In this document: positions 17,640 to 26,639 of the stretch, piece after piece
How the letters are laid out: every line of letters starts with the position of its first letter
Position numbering within the stretch: position 1 is the first letter of the stretch
Assembly (NCBI RefSeq): GCF_900184965.1
Contig: NZ_FXYA01000003.1
Coordinates: 1-54,004 of the forward strand
DNA length: 54,004 nt
Direction: 5' to 3'
Origin: Akkermansia muciniphila
Lineage (GTDB): Bacteria; Verrucomicrobiota; Verrucomicrobiia; Verrucomicrobiales; Akkermansiaceae
The notes under the pieces: generated by a model
Database searches by the model: none
What the model saw: only the letters and a program-made list of their open reading frames with translations
What the model was told of the DNA's origin: nothing
Made by a program: the position numbers and the translations under genes

Positions 17640-17775
17640 CTACAATAAAGCGGTTCTTCCCATACTCCCGTGCCGGAACCGCCCACGGTTTCCCTCAGCC
17701 TGCCGGGACTTGCCGCTCTGATGACGCGCCGCCGGGGAGGGCTTAATTTCGTATTCGCGTCCTTTGCATGCAATC
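17640..17775 (+). other. Structured intergenic segment, possible leader or small RNA
   Basis: Between menC and the terminator there is a TACAAT (17640-17645) that could be a -10, then GCGGTTC...GAACCGC and CCCTC...GAGGG pairings. No clear -35 is present and no RNA family is recognised. It may simply be the untranslated 3' end of the menC transcript. Confidence 0.25.
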
Positions 17776-17812
17776 AGAAGCCGCGCTTTTGCAGGAAGCG
17801 CGGCTTCTTTTG
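17776..17812 (+). terminator. Intrinsic terminator
   Basis: A perfect 13-bp stem (AGAAGCCGCGCTT with AAGCGCGGCTTCT) with loop TTGCAGG, followed by TTT. It ends transcription from menC or from any small RNA downstream of menC, and by symmetry may also act on the leftward GH20 transcript. Confidence 0.85.
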
Positions 17813-17875
17813 TAATGATGATGGCGGATACCGCAACCGGATTATCTCAACTCCAGATGCTTATCACGCAATTTT

Positions 17876-20053
17876 CTATTCCGGGCGTGTGGAAAATTTA
17901 AGGCCGGGATATTCCTTCACATTGCATCCGGGCGTCTTGGGATTCACCAGCACCGGAACAAAAGTGAACATCCACCGGCGCGCGGAATTGTTGCTGGGGC
18001 TCTTCACCAGCACGCGGTTCCACCCCTTCTTCAACGGAACCATGGAAGGCTCCCGGAAATGGTAGTTTTCATCCACCAGCACGCCGCTGTTACGCGGCTT
18101 CTTCCATTGCGGGGGGACAATCTCCCGGCCGTTCACGAAAAATTTGGGATCCGCATGGAACCATTTGCCGGGAACGCTCGCCGGACCATTGCGCCAGTCG
18201 GATGTGGCCCAGGTATGCCCGCTGATCCAGAAAGGCACCGTCTGCGCCTTGGGGGAATAAATCCAGGTCTGCGCATAATAAGTATGGTTCTTGTGGGGAT
18301 AAGCTCCTATCTTCGCGCCATTGAATAGCGTCGGAAAATCACAGTAATGCTTGAAAATGATGGTGGCCCCCGTGTAATCGTCTCCGGACCACTCATAGGT
18401 GACGCCGTCAATCTCGTAGGAATCCTTCATCTTCCCTGCCTTGTTGTCCTCTTCCGGGGCGAATTCCGTTTCCGTCTTACCGCCGTTGGGAATAGGCCCC
18501 AGCAATTTCCAGGGAATATTCGCCTGCCGCACGTAATTAAACTCCTTATCCATGAAAAAACGGTCCCGGATGGCGAGCACTCGGTTCTCGTAATCCGCAA
18601 ATCCTTTCAGCAGAGGATCTCCCTGCACGGGCAAATTGGAAAAATACTTCATGTATTCGTCCTGGTTGGGATCTCCCTGCACCTTCTCATGGGGATTATT
18701 CCACAAGGGTTCGGAAACGAACGCCATCCCGGCGTAAACGGGCGTCTGAAGCACCTGGTTGCGCGGATCCGTGATTTCCAGGTCCGGGAAAGAGCACAGC
18801 ATCATGCCCAGTCCTTCCGCATTCCGGAACGGACACGCCCGGCGGAAATACATCGTCATGGCCGTTTCAAACGGATCAAGATGATTCAGGTAAGTTTCCA
18901 GGGAATCAACGTACTTCGCTCCGTCGGTAGGCCATGCGCCGCGGTTCTGGCGGCCGGACCATAACTGCTGGATGGAGCCGTTATAGCCCTTCGGCGTCAG
19001 GCCGGGCTGCCATCTCATGGGAATGCGGCCGCAGGATTCCACAGCATTAATGTACTCCTTCAGAATCTCATTGTTCACCTGCTCATCCCTGCCGCGCACC
19101 TCATCCGTGCCGATGTGGATAATGGGCATTTGCTCCTTGGGAACCAGGGAACACAACTCCTTGATCAGGGCCACCAGGGCCTTGGTGGCCTTTTCATCGC
19201 TCATCTTCACGTTGAGCGCCTTGCGGAACATCTGGCTGTGCCCCGGCATATCCATCTCCGGAATCAGCAGGATGTTGCGCAGGCGGCAGTATTCCACCAG
19301 CTGCTTAAACTCCTTCTGCGTGTAAAACTTGCCAGGCATGCGCGTATAATTCCTGGAATCGTTCAGCTCCGGATAAATTTTGGATTCCAGCCGCCAGCCG
19401 GGATTCTCCGTAAAATGGAAGTGGTAAACGTTCAGCTTGAGCTGCGCCATGGAATCCAGCTCCCGTGCAATCAGAGGCAGCGGCATGTAATTGCGTCCCA
19501 CATCGTTCATGAACCCGCGGATTTCAAAATCCGGCCAGTCCACGATGTCGCAGGCGGCAATAGTCGTCGTCCCGCCGCGTCGCAGAAGAAGCTGCTCCAG
19601 CGTTTTCATGCCGTAGTAGAATCCTCTGGTATCCATCGCCGTAATGAGCGCGCCGCCGGAAGTTACACGAAGGGAATAGGCTTCCTCCTTCAGCTTGGAA
19701 TTTTCCGTGCCGGTTTTCACATCCCCCTTGACGAATTTAACGGCAAACGTCCCGTCCGGAGCCACCTTCACGCGGTGATCCGCCAGAAAAGACTTCAACT
19801 CGGAAACGATGAACTTCATCTGCTCCGGATAGGAAGTCTTGGACGGAGACGGAGCCAGAATGCGCACGGACTGCACGGGAATAGCCCTGCCGTCCCAGCG
19901 AAGCTGCTGGGGTTTGGGAACCAGCGGAGGCCGCTCCGCCGGAAACTGCCTGTAATTGGCTCCGTTGGCCGGAAAGGACGGGGCCGTATCCTGCCCCCAT
20001 GCTCCGGCGCAAGCCATGCACATCCATGCAAACGATAATAAAAGGAACTTCAT
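17876..20053 (-). CDS. Secreted beta-N-acetylhexosaminidase, GH20
   Basis: About 725 residues with a Sec signal peptide (first 20, ending AGAWG). Residues 40-165 form the GH20b alpha/beta domain and 170-500 the catalytic barrel; HFHFTENPGWRLESKIYPEL and the catalytic pair D317-E318 in HIGTDEVRG are intact, the glutamate acting as acid/base in substrate-assisted cleavage of terminal GlcNAc/GalNAc. A C-terminal beta-rich domain (about 560-725), with PFWISGHTWATSDW and FVNGREI, looks like a carbohydrate-binding jelly roll. The likely role is mucin or N-glycan trimming outside the cytoplasm, feeding nagB. ATG 20053 is chosen for its signal peptide. A lipoprotein gene lies just upstream. Confidence 0.92.
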   Translation of the reverse strand: MKFLLLSFAWMCMACAGAWGQDTAPSFPANGANYRQFPAERPPLVPKPQQLRWDGRAIPVQSVRILAPSPSKTSYPEQMKFIVSELKSFLADHRVKVAPDGTFAVKFVKGDVKTGTENSKLKEEAYSLRVTSGGALITAMDTRGFYYGMKTLEQLLLRRGGTTTIAACDIVDWPDFEIRGFMNDVGRNYMPLPLIARELDSMAQLKLNVYHFHFTENPGWRLESKIYPELNDSRNYTRMPGKFYTQKEFKQLVEYCRLRNILLIPEMDMPGHSQMFRKALNVKMSDEKATKALVALIKELCSLVPKEQMPIIHIGTDEVRGRDEQVNNEILKEYINAVESCGRIPMRWQPGLTPKGYNGSIQQLWSGRQNRGAWPTDGAKYVDSLETYLNHLDPFETAMTMYFRRACPFRNAEGLGMMLCSFPDLEITDPRNQVLQTPVYAGMAFVSEPLWNNPHEKVQGDPNQDEYMKYFSNLPVQGDPLLKGFADYENRVLAIRDRFFMDKEFNYVRQANIPWKLLGPIPNGGKTETEFAPEEDNKAGKMKDSYEIDGVTYEWSGDDYTGATIIFKHYCDFPTLFNGAKIGAYPHKNHTYYAQTWIYSPKAQTVPFWISGHTWATSDWRNGPASVPGKWFHADPKFFVNGREIVPPQWKKPRNSGVLVDENYHFREPSMVPLKKGWNRVLVKSPSNNSARRWMFTFVPVLVNPKTPGCNVKEYPGLKFSTRPE

Positions 20054-20164
20054 GCGGCCAATAATACGCCCGCAATAACGCCTGCCTGTCAAACCTATCG
20101 TGTCCAACCTGCCGGGAAACGGGGCTCCGGCAGCATTTTTTTGCAAAAAGACCAGAACCTGCGC

Positions 20165-20611
20165 TTACATGACAGAGGATGGCCGGACATCCTGCGCGGC
20201 CGGGGCATCTTCAATTTCTCCGGAAATACCGTTTACGGCCACACCGCGGCGCACGGCGTAAAGTCCCGCTTCCTCCTCTTTCTTTCCGGCTACAAAAGCC
20301 CAGTAGTAACTGCCGCGGTCATGATAGCAGGCCCACTCTCCGGCAATTCCCGGGCGAGCTTCCATCAGCAGGGAATAAGAATCCGCGGGAGAAACCTTGA
20401 ACCCGCGGGGCGTACTCAAACCGGAAGAGGGAAAGGAACGGATGTCTCCCCTCCACACCAGATCCAGAGAAGAAGAGGACAGCAGGCCGTCCGCAAGTCT
20501 GCTTCCCGCCAGAACCTGCCCGGCGCCGAACATGGGCAGGCAGGAAGAACCCAGAAAAGCGGCTCCGCAAACGGAGACAACGCGCAGGAAAGGGAAAATG
20601 GATATGGTCAT
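20165..20611 (-). CDS. Small lipoprotein of unknown function
   Basis: About 148 residues. From ATG 20611 the first 24 residues form a lipoprotein signal with lipobox LGSSC, so Cys24 would be lipidated. The remainder is Ser/Gly-rich at first and then contains RPGIAGEWACYHDRGSYYWAFVAGKKEE, a compact strand-rich region, without a recognised family. The frame continues upstream to 20734 but nothing there looks coding. It precedes the GH20 gene on the same strand with a 111-base gap that may contain the GH20 promoter. It is divergent from the MATE exporter. Confidence 0.6.
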   Translation of the reverse strand: MTISIFPFLRVVSVCGAAFLGSSCLPMFGAGQVLAGSRLADGLLSSSSLDLVWRGDIRSFPSSGLSTPRGFKVSPADSYSLLMEARPGIAGEWACYHDRGSYYWAFVAGKKEEEAGLYAVRRGVAVNGISGEIEDAPAAQDVRPSSVM

Positions 20612-20727
20612 GGCATGCTTCTGAAAAAGGCGGAAAGGACTCAACTCCCAAAAGCTTCCACAGTCAATCAAAAACAGCCCTCTTTCCGGAACTGGGGAAA
20701 AGGCCGTTTTCCGGACAGGTGGACAGC

Positions 20728-20756
20728 TTGACAACCCATCCGCGCGTTTTTATAGT
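20728..20756 (+). promoter_or_regulatory. MATE exporter promoter
   Basis: A perfect TTGACA (20728-20733), a 17-base spacer and TATAGT (20751-20756). This is the best sigma-70-type promoter in the window. Confidence 0.8.
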
Positions 20757-20786
20757 TTGTTGCCTGTTTTGAAAGGAGGAACGTCC

Positions 20787-22172
20787 ATGGCAGCCCAGTC
20801 ACGCAACATCGCAGAATTGGAAAACGCATCCGTATGGCGTCTGCTGATCCAGTACTCCCTGCCCTCCATCGCCGGCATGGTGGTATACTCTCTGTACAAC
20901 ATCATTGACAGCGTGTTTATCGGCCACGGCGTGGGGCCTCTGGCCCTGTCCGGCCTGGCCGTCACCTTCCCCATCATGAACCTGACTTTCGCGCTGGGCA
21001 CGTTGGTAGGCATCGGCGGGGCGGCCATCAGCTCCATCCGTCTGGGAAGAAAAGACCAGGAAGGCACTGAGCGCACGCTTGGCAACGTCCTCATCATGAG
21101 TCTGATTGCCGCTGTGGTGCTGGTGGTTCCCACACTTCTCTTCCTTACGGAAATCCTGACCGCCTTCGGCGCCAGCGGGCAGACTCTCACCTATGCGCAC
21201 GACTTCATGCTCATTACCTTGCTGGGGCTGCCCGTCACGTACGTCTTCTTCAACCTCAATCATGTGATGAGAGCTACCGGCTACCCTAAAAAAGCCATGG
21301 GCTCCACCCTTCTCTCCGTAGGAATCAACATCATCCTGGCGCCCATCTTCATCTTCTGGTTCAAATGGGGCATTACCGGAGCCGCCGTGGCTACCCTTCT
21401 CGCCCAGGTCGTCGGCATGGTGCGCGTGCTGTTCCACTTTTCCGATGCGGCCAGCACAGTCCACTTCCGCCGCGGCATCTGGCAGCTGCGCAAAGCCATC
21501 GTCACCGGCATCCTGTCCATCGGGCTGGCTCCCTGCCTGGTAAACGTCTGCGGCAGCGCGGTTACCGTCGCTATCAACAGGCAGCTTGCGGACCATGGGG
21601 GAGACCTGGCTATCGGGGCCTACGGCATCATCAACCGCATTCTTATCCTGTTCGCCATGCTCGTCATCGGCCTCACGCAGGGAATGCAGCCCATCATCGG
21701 CTACAACCACGGAGCCATGAAGCCGGGCCGCGTTCTGCTCACTCTCAAATACGGAGTTCTGGCCGGAACGTCCTTCACCACGCTGGGCTTCCTGGCCTGC
21801 GTCCTCTTTCCCCGCGGCATTGCCGGCCTCTTCACGGATGACGCCTCGCTCATCAGCCTGGCGGCCAACGGCCTGCTCATCTGCGTGCTGGCCTTTCCGC
21901 TCATCGGCAGCCAGATCATCATCGGGAACTTCTTCCAGGCCATTGGGAAAGCCCGTCTGGCCATCTTCCTGTCCCTGACGCGCCAGATGCTCTTCCTGCT
22001 GCCGTTCCTGCTGGTCCTGCCCGGTTTCTGGGGGCAGAACGGAGTCTGGGCATCCCTCCCCCTGGCAGACGTGCTTTCCTTTATCGTCACCCTGCTCTTC
22101 ATCCGCCGGTTCCTGAAATACTACCGGCTGAAAAACAGGCACTACCTGGTTCCCGGCACGGGAAAGGCATAA
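20787..22172 (+). CDS. MATE family multidrug/sodium antiporter
   Basis: A 461-residue integral membrane protein with twelve predicted spans in two six-helix halves, of the MATE type: YSLPSIAGMVVYSLYNIIDS in helix 1 and IGLAPCLVNVCGSAVTVAIN at the start of the second half, with PIIGYNHGAM near the second-half exit gate. These proteins export cationic drugs or metabolites in exchange for Na+ or H+. ATG 20787 is fixed by an exceptional AGGAGG Shine-Dalgarno at 20774-20779, rare in this window, and by the promoter upstream. It is monocistronic as far as can be seen. Confidence 0.9.
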   Translation: MAAQSRNIAELENASVWRLLIQYSLPSIAGMVVYSLYNIIDSVFIGHGVGPLALSGLAVTFPIMNLTFALGTLVGIGGAAISSIRLGRKDQEGTERTLGNVLIMSLIAAVVLVVPTLLFLTEILTAFGASGQTLTYAHDFMLITLLGLPVTYVFFNLNHVMRATGYPKKAMGSTLLSVGINIILAPIFIFWFKWGITGAAVATLLAQVVGMVRVLFHFSDAASTVHFRRGIWQLRKAIVTGILSIGLAPCLVNVCGSAVTVAINRQLADHGGDLAIGAYGIINRILILFAMLVIGLTQGMQPIIGYNHGAMKPGRVLLTLKYGVLAGTSFTTLGFLACVLFPRGIAGLFTDDASLISLAANGLLICVLAFPLIGSQIIIGNFFQAIGKARLAIFLSLTRQMLFLLPFLLVLPGFWGQNGVWASLPLADVLSFIVTLLFIRRFLKYYRLKNRHYLVPGTGKA

Positions 22173-22483
22173 CCTTTCTCCCCCCTGCCTTATTGGCACG
22201 AATCCGCCCCAGGACACATTCTTTCCGGGGGGATATGGAAGGCGGTGAAACCTTTTTCCATTCTCCGGAGAAAGGTCCTCCCCGCCTTGCCGTTTTTCCC
22301 GCTGGCGTTTTTGCGGGACATAAGACCGGCAGTACGCCTAACGCGCCGCACTTTCAGGACTCTATTCTGTTGAAGGCCTCGCATGGTCTCCCCTTCTGGG
22401 GCCCCTCCCGGGAGAACCGCTTTTCCACCGGACAGCTTCCGGAAGCGCAACAACCCGAACAGTATTACAAGGAATCATATCAA
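22173..22483. other. Intergenic stretch before the amylase
   Basis: About 310 bases without a credible gene. It contains a CCCGC...GCGGG hairpin near 22299-22318 and an AAGGA at 22469-22473, about 10 bases before the amylase ATG. No promoter can be assigned with confidence. Confidence 0.4.
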
Positions 22484-23962
22484 ATGAAAAACGGAATCAT
22501 GATGCAGTATTTTGAGTGGAACCTGCCCAACGACGGACAGTTTTGGAACAAGCTGAAGGATGACGCCCCTCATCTGGAGGAAATGGGCGTCACGGCCGTC
22601 TGGATTCCTCCGGCCTACAAAGGGAAGGAACAAAACGACGTAGGATACGGCACCTATGATCTTTTTGACCTGGGGGAATTCGACCAGAAAAACACCGTCC
22701 GCACCAAATACGGCACCAGGCAGGAACTCCAGGAGGCCATCAAGGCTCTTCATGAACACCATGTAGGCGTTTATCTGGACGCCGTCATGAACCACAAGGC
22801 AGGAGCGGACTATACGGAAAAATTCATGGCCAAGGAAGTGGACCAGCAGAACCGCGACAAGGAAATTACGGACGCCTACGAGATTGAAGGCTGGACCGGG
22901 TTCAACTTTCCCGGCCGCGGAAACAAATATTCCGACTTCAAATGGCACTGGTACCACTTCACCGGAACGGACTACGACGCGCGCACGGAAAAAACCTCCA
23001 TCTTCAAGATTATGGGAGACGGCAAAAGCTGGAGCGAAGGCGTGGATGAAGAAAACGGCAACTACGACTACCTTATGTTCGCCAATCTGGACTTCAACCA
23101 CCCGGAAGTGGTGAAAGAAATGGAAAGATGGGGAATATGGGTATCCCGGGAACTGGATCTGGACGGCATGAGGCTGGACGCCATCAAGCATATCAATGAC
23201 GAATTCATCAGGAAATTCCTGGCGGCCGTCCGCAAGGAAAGGGGAGCAGACTTCTACGCCGTGGGCGAATACTGGAAACAGGATCTGGAATCCCTGGACG
23301 ACTACCTCAAGGAAGAACGCTACAAAGTGGATCTGTTTGACGTTCCCCTGCACTACAACATGTACCAGGCCTCCAAGCAGGGCCGCGATTACGATCTTTC
23401 CAAAATTCTGGACGGAACCCTGGTTCAGAACCATCCTACGCTGGCCGTTACCTTTGTGGATAATCATGATTCCCAGTGGGGCAGTTCCCTGGAATCAGCT
23501 GTGGAAGACTGGTTCAAGCCCTCCGCCTACGCGCTCATCCTGCTCATGAAGGAAGGCTATCCCTGTCTCTTCTACGGGGACTATTACGGTGTGAGCGGCA
23601 ACCCGCCCATGCACCGCGCCATCATCGACATCCTGCTGGAAATCCGTAAAAACCATGCTTTTGGGGAACAAAATTACTACTTTGACCACCCGAACACCAT
23701 CGGCTTTACCCGCGTGGGGGATCAAGACCACCCGCATTCCGGCGTGGCCGTGCTCATTTCCAACGGAGAAGACGGAGACAAAGTCATGAACGTGGGCAAG
23801 CAACACGCAGGGGAAACATGGAAGGAAGCTACCGGCAACGTGGAAGAAACCGTCATCATTGATGAAGAAGGCAACGGCCGGTTTCTCGTCCACGGCGGCA
23901 ATGTGGCCGTATGGATTCCGGAACACGCATCTCAGGACACACGGGAGGAAGACGGCAAATAA
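22484..23962 (+). CDS. Cytoplasmic alpha-amylase, GH13
   Basis: A 492-residue GH13 enzyme of the AmyS/GH13_5 type. The (beta/alpha)8 motifs are in order: DAVMNH (99-104), GMRLDAIKH with nucleophile D232, acid/base E262 in VGEYW, and D329 in FVDNHDS. MQYFEWNLPNDGQFW is the usual start of this subfamily. No signal peptide is present, so it should act on internal glycogen or imported maltodextrins. The frame stays open for 97 codons upstream, but ATG 22484 matches the family start and has an AAGGA about 10 bases upstream. No other glycogen gene is adjacent. Confidence 0.93.
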   Translation: MKNGIMMQYFEWNLPNDGQFWNKLKDDAPHLEEMGVTAVWIPPAYKGKEQNDVGYGTYDLFDLGEFDQKNTVRTKYGTRQELQEAIKALHEHHVGVYLDAVMNHKAGADYTEKFMAKEVDQQNRDKEITDAYEIEGWTGFNFPGRGNKYSDFKWHWYHFTGTDYDARTEKTSIFKIMGDGKSWSEGVDEENGNYDYLMFANLDFNHPEVVKEMERWGIWVSRELDLDGMRLDAIKHINDEFIRKFLAAVRKERGADFYAVGEYWKQDLESLDDYLKEERYKVDLFDVPLHYNMYQASKQGRDYDLSKILDGTLVQNHPTLAVTFVDNHDSQWGSSLESAVEDWFKPSAYALILLMKEGYPCLFYGDYYGVSGNPPMHRAIIDILLEIRKNHAFGEQNYYFDHPNTIGFTRVGDQDHPHSGVAVLISNGEDGDKVMNVGKQHAGETWKEATGNVEETVIIDEEGNGRFLVHGGNVAVWIPEHASQDTREEDGK

Positions 23963-24002
23963 CGCGGTTCCTGCCCGCAAAGAGCCAGAACGGACACGAA
24001 GA

Positions 24003-24055
24003 AACGGCCTGTTCTCCACTCCGGACTGTTTTTCCGGAATGGGGTTCAGGCCGTT
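24003..24055. terminator. Bidirectional terminator between amylase and yhcH-like gene
   Basis: A long imperfect stem: AACGGCCTG...CAGGCCGTT outside, TCCACTCCGG/CCGGAATGGGG inside, loop rich in T. It lies 40 bases after the amylase stop and covers the stop codon of the convergent gene. Confidence 0.7.
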
Positions 24056-24495
24056 CTGACTTTAATCACCAGTTTCAGAAGCTTCCCTTCCCCAATGCAG
24101 CCGGCATGCGCATCCTCCGGGAAAAAAATGGCGAACTGCCCCGGTCTCACGACAAAAGAGGTGTCCGGCGAATCGTCATAATGCTGCGCGTCCTTTTCCC
24201 TGTTAAACGGTTCGGAAGGTTTTTCCAGCGCCGCGCGGTCCTTCCACATAAACCCTTCTTCCCGGGAAAGGGGCACGTGAATGTCAATAAACCGGTCATG
24301 CACTTCCATGCGGGCCTTTTCCCGCTTCTTCATCACCGGTTCATTCACCATCACGGTCAGGGCGTCTTCCTCCAGGACATGGCAGCCCGCTTCCAGGGCT
24401 GCCGGAGCAGCTTCCCTGATAAAATCGAAAGCTCTCCTGAACAGGGGATTCAACATTTCGTAACGGGCGGAATCGGAAAGGGAGGCGATAATCAT
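24046..24495 (-). CDS. YhcH/YjgK/YiaL (DUF386) cupin-like protein
   Basis: A 149-residue single-domain protein with the family signatures RMEVHDRFIDIHVPL near the middle and PGQFAIFFPEDAHAGCI near the end, which supply His/Glu metal ligands in solved relatives. Homologues occur with sialic acid, N-acetylmannosamine or uronate catabolism genes, and EbgC is a beta-galactosidase subunit. With nagB and the GH20 enzyme in the same window, handling of host-glycan sugars is a reasonable inference, but the gene is not in an operon with them. The stop codon lies inside the shared terminator stem. Confidence 0.82.
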   Translation of the reverse strand: MIIASLSDSARYEMLNPLFRRAFDFIREAAPAALEAGCHVLEEDALTVMVNEPVMKKREKARMEVHDRFIDIHVPLSREEGFMWKDRAALEKPSEPFNREKDAQHYDDSPDTSFVVRPGQFAIFFPEDAHAGCIGEGKLLKLVIKVRTA

Positions 24496-24702
24496 GACTA
24501 TGGGCTCCGTCCCCGGAGGCGGGCCTCATTGTAACGGGGCGGAAAAGCCAGTCAACTCATTTGCTCCCTTTCTCCCCGATATTCCGGTGCATGGCCCGTT
24601 CCTCCCGCTCCGGAATGAATTTTCCGCCGTTTTCCCTGGCCTTTAATATACGTTATCTCCGTGAAGCACAGTAAAAAACTTGTCATCCGGCGCCACCTCG
24701 TA

Positions 24703-24720
24703 TATTAGAGTAGCTGTAAG
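24703..24720 (+). promoter_or_regulatory. Putative MerR operator at the merR promoter
   Basis: TTAGAGT-A-GCTGTAA (24705-24719), an imperfect version of the dyads at 27321 and 35046. A TTGTCA at 24680-24685 with a 17-base spacer to TATTAG (24703-24708) may be the promoter, placing the dyad across the -10 and start site, as for autoregulation. Confidence 0.5.
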
Positions 24721-24734
24721 TTATCAGTCACACG

Positions 24735-25220
24735 ATGATTAAACAGAAAAATCCCTCCGGCACCTACCGCCCTTCCTATGACCGCACCCCCAGATACACT
24801 GTTAAACAGGTTGCGGAAATGATGGAAATGTCCGCCTACACCATCCGGTATTATGAAAACGCCGGATTAATCCCGGACGTGGACCGCAGCGGAGGAAATG
24901 CCCGTATGTTTTCCGACTACACCCTGGGGTGGCTCCGCCTGGTCCACTGCCTCCGGATGACGGGCCTCCCGATTGAAGGCGTCAAACACTACATCGACCT
25001 GTGTCAGGAAGGGGATTCCACCATTCCGGAACGCGCCGAACTGATTTTCAAGCAGGAAAAAAGTCTCCGGGAACAGCTCCGCATCCTGAAAAAACAAATG
25101 GAAGTGTTGAAATACAAGAAGAAATTCTACCAGGATCTTTTGGAAAGTCGCAGGCCGGACATCTGCAATCCGCTGAACTACGTCAGCGCCAGCGAGCCGA
25201 ACATCGCTCCTGAGGAATAA
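24735..25220 (+). CDS. MerR family regulator, AdhR/NmlR-like
   Basis: A 161-residue MerR protein. The winged helix-turn-helix covers about residues 21-90 (YTVKQVAEMMEMSAYTIRYY), then a long coiled-coil dimer helix (95-140). The segment HCLRMTGLPIEGVKHYIDLC places a cysteine (C72) where AdhR/NmlR-type regulators carry their thiol sensor, and the metal-binding C-terminal cysteines of CueR/ZntR types are absent. Such regulators respond to aldehydes, quinones, NO or related electrophiles. Related dyads precede this gene and the two leftward operons at 27218 and 34910, so it is the likely controller of that cluster. Confidence 0.85.
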   Translation: MIKQKNPSGTYRPSYDRTPRYTVKQVAEMMEMSAYTIRYYENAGLIPDVDRSGGNARMFSDYTLGWLRLVHCLRMTGLPIEGVKHYIDLCQEGDSTIPERAELIFKQEKSLREQLRILKKQMEVLKYKKKFYQDLLESRRPDICNPLNYVSASEPNIAPEE

Positions 25221-25245
25221 GCCCTGCCTTAAATCCGCAACAGAA

Positions 25246-25282
25246 AGCGGCCGGGATTTCCCAATGAGGAATCCCGGCCGCT
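25246..25282. terminator. Bidirectional hairpin between merR and the cupin gene
   Basis: A perfect 13-bp stem (AGCGGCCGGGATT/AATCCCGGCCGCT) with an 11-base loop, between two convergent genes. The flanks are only moderately T-rich. Confidence 0.7.
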
Positions 25283-25344
25283 CTGCGTTCTTATCTGTTT
25301 CCCGCCGCCTCCGCACATTCCGCGGCGGTCATAAAAAATCCGTT

Positions 25345-26163
25345 TTATTTTTGAAGCTGATCGTACTCATCATCCGTCACCGGCTCAAGCCATTCATTGG
25401 ATGCATTCTCACCGGGAATCTCGATAGCCAAATGGGAGAACCAGCTGTCGGCGGCAGCCCCGTGCCAGTGCTTCACATTGGCGGGAATATGGATGACTGT
25501 GCCAGGAAGAATTTCCACAGCAGGCTTTCCTTCTTCCTGATACCAGCCGCGTCCGGCCACGCCGATAAGCACCTGCCCGCCGCCGTTCGTCGCTTTGTGA
25601 ATATGCCAGTTATTGCGGCAGCGGGGTTCAAAGGTCACATTGGAGATATTCACCTGTTCGCGTGAAACGGGCGCAAGATAACTGTTGCCTGTAAAATACT
25701 TGGCGTATGCCGTATTCGGCTCGCCTACAGGGAAAATCATCTTACGTTGGAAAGCGGCTTTGGCGTCTTCGCCCGCCGTATCTTCCGCCCATACGTCTTT
25801 GGCCAGATTAAATGCCGCCCATGCTTTCGGCCAACCGGCATAAAAACCGATGTGGGTGATGATTTCAGCAATCTCGGTGCGGGTAATGCCGTTCTTCTTT
25901 GCCGACTGAAGATGGAAAACGAGCGAATTGTCGGTGATGCCCTGGCTGATCAGGGAGGTGACGGTTACCAAACTGCGGTCACGCAGACCGAGCTTGTCAG
26001 TCCGGCTCCATACTTCACCGAAAAGAACATCATCGTTAAGTTCCGCAAATTTGGGAGCAAACTCTCCTAACTGAGTGCGTCCCGCCGTCTGTACTATCTT
26101 TTCCTGCGACATAGCATTTGTTATGAAAAAACCAATTGAAAGAAATAAAATAATCTTATTCAT
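25345..26163 (-). CDS. Secreted carboxymuconolactone-decarboxylase-like / cupin fusion
   Basis: About 272 residues with a Sec signal (MNKIILFLSIGFFITNAMS). Residues 25-150 form a CMD/AhpD-like helical domain (ELNDDVLFGEVWSR, TVTSLISQGITDN) and 170-265 a cupin with NWHIHKATNGGG and VKHWHGAAADSW histidines. This fusion is common in gut Bacteroidetes and Verrucomicrobia next to flavodoxins and aldo/keto reductases; its reaction is not established. The CMD part lacks the CxxC of true AhpD, so peroxidase chemistry is unlikely. It is last in the flavodoxin operon, starting 7 bases from the ABM gene's stop. ATG 26163 chosen for the signal peptide. Confidence 0.8.
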   Translation of the reverse strand: MNKIILFLSIGFFITNAMSQEKIVQTAGRTQLGEFAPKFAELNDDVLFGEVWSRTDKLGLRDRSLVTVTSLISQGITDNSLVFHLQSAKKNGITRTEIAEIITHIGFYAGWPKAWAAFNLAKDVWAEDTAGEDAKAAFQRKMIFPVGEPNTAYAKYFTGNSYLAPVSREQVNISNVTFEPRCRNNWHIHKATNGGGQVLIGVAGRGWYQEEGKPAVEILPGTVIHIPANVKHWHGAAADSWFSHLAIEIPGENASNEWLEPVTDDEYDQLQK

Positions 26164-26170
26164 TATTTTG

Positions 26171-26632
26171 TTATTTAATAATATTAGCAATGCTGCTTGA
26201 AGGATTCAGCGGCGTCTGATCGGATAAAACCAATGCCTTAACCATGTGCTTCGTTCCCTGCTTGTATTTCTGGAAATGAGCCGATGCGATGTGCGACTTA
26301 TATGCCTTTTGGCTGGCGTAAGTTTCGAGAATGGTTATCTTGCAGGCATTTTCTTTCTCCGCAACAGCATACATGGTCAACACGCCCGGTTCCGTGCGCA
26401 GGGAGATTTCCCCCACTTCGATGGCGTACTTCATATATTCCTCCAAATATTCAGAATGCACTTCTATTTTTGAGAGACGAACGATACCATCAGGCTGCAT
26501 CGGTAACTTGACGCACATGCCCGTATTTTTGCCATTCTCCATTTCCACTTTATCGTGATTTATGGTTTGGGCTTCTGAAAGATTCATCAGACAGGCAAGG
26601 GAAAAAGCCATTCCCGCGATGGTTCGTTTCAT
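26171..26632 (-). CDS. Secreted antibiotic-biosynthesis-monooxygenase-type (ABM) protein
   Basis: About 153 residues: a Sec signal peptide (MKRTIAGMAFSLACLMNLSEA) followed by a single ABM ferredoxin-like domain (VRLSKIEVHSEYLEEYMKYA, then TILETYASQKAYKSHIASAHF). YgiN-type ABM proteins act as quinol monooxygenases or quinone-handling enzymes; export to the periplasm is a feature of this gut-bacterial version. ATG 26632 is chosen for the signal peptide; the longer frame upstream overlaps the flavodoxin gene. Second gene of the operon, 7 bases after the flavodoxin stop. Confidence 0.78.
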   Translation of the reverse strand: MKRTIAGMAFSLACLMNLSEAQTINHDKVEMENGKNTGMCVKLPMQPDGIVRLSKIEVHSEYLEEYMKYAIEVGEISLRTEPGVLTMYAVAEKENACKITILETYASQKAYKSHIASAHFQKYKQGTKHMVKALVLSDQTPLNPSSSIANIIK

Positions 26633-26639
26633 AAAATCA

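Noticed and set aside
20799-22217. 472-codon open frame on the minus strand
   Set aside because: Exactly antisense to the MATE gene. The product is rich in Asp, Gln and Gly with no domain, as expected for the complement of hydrophobic codons. The plus strand has promoter, AGGAGG and a clear family.
25246-25282. Perfect 13-bp inverted repeat as an attachment site or operator
   Set aside because: It sits between two convergent genes, where a bidirectional terminator is expected, and is not repeated elsewhere in the window.
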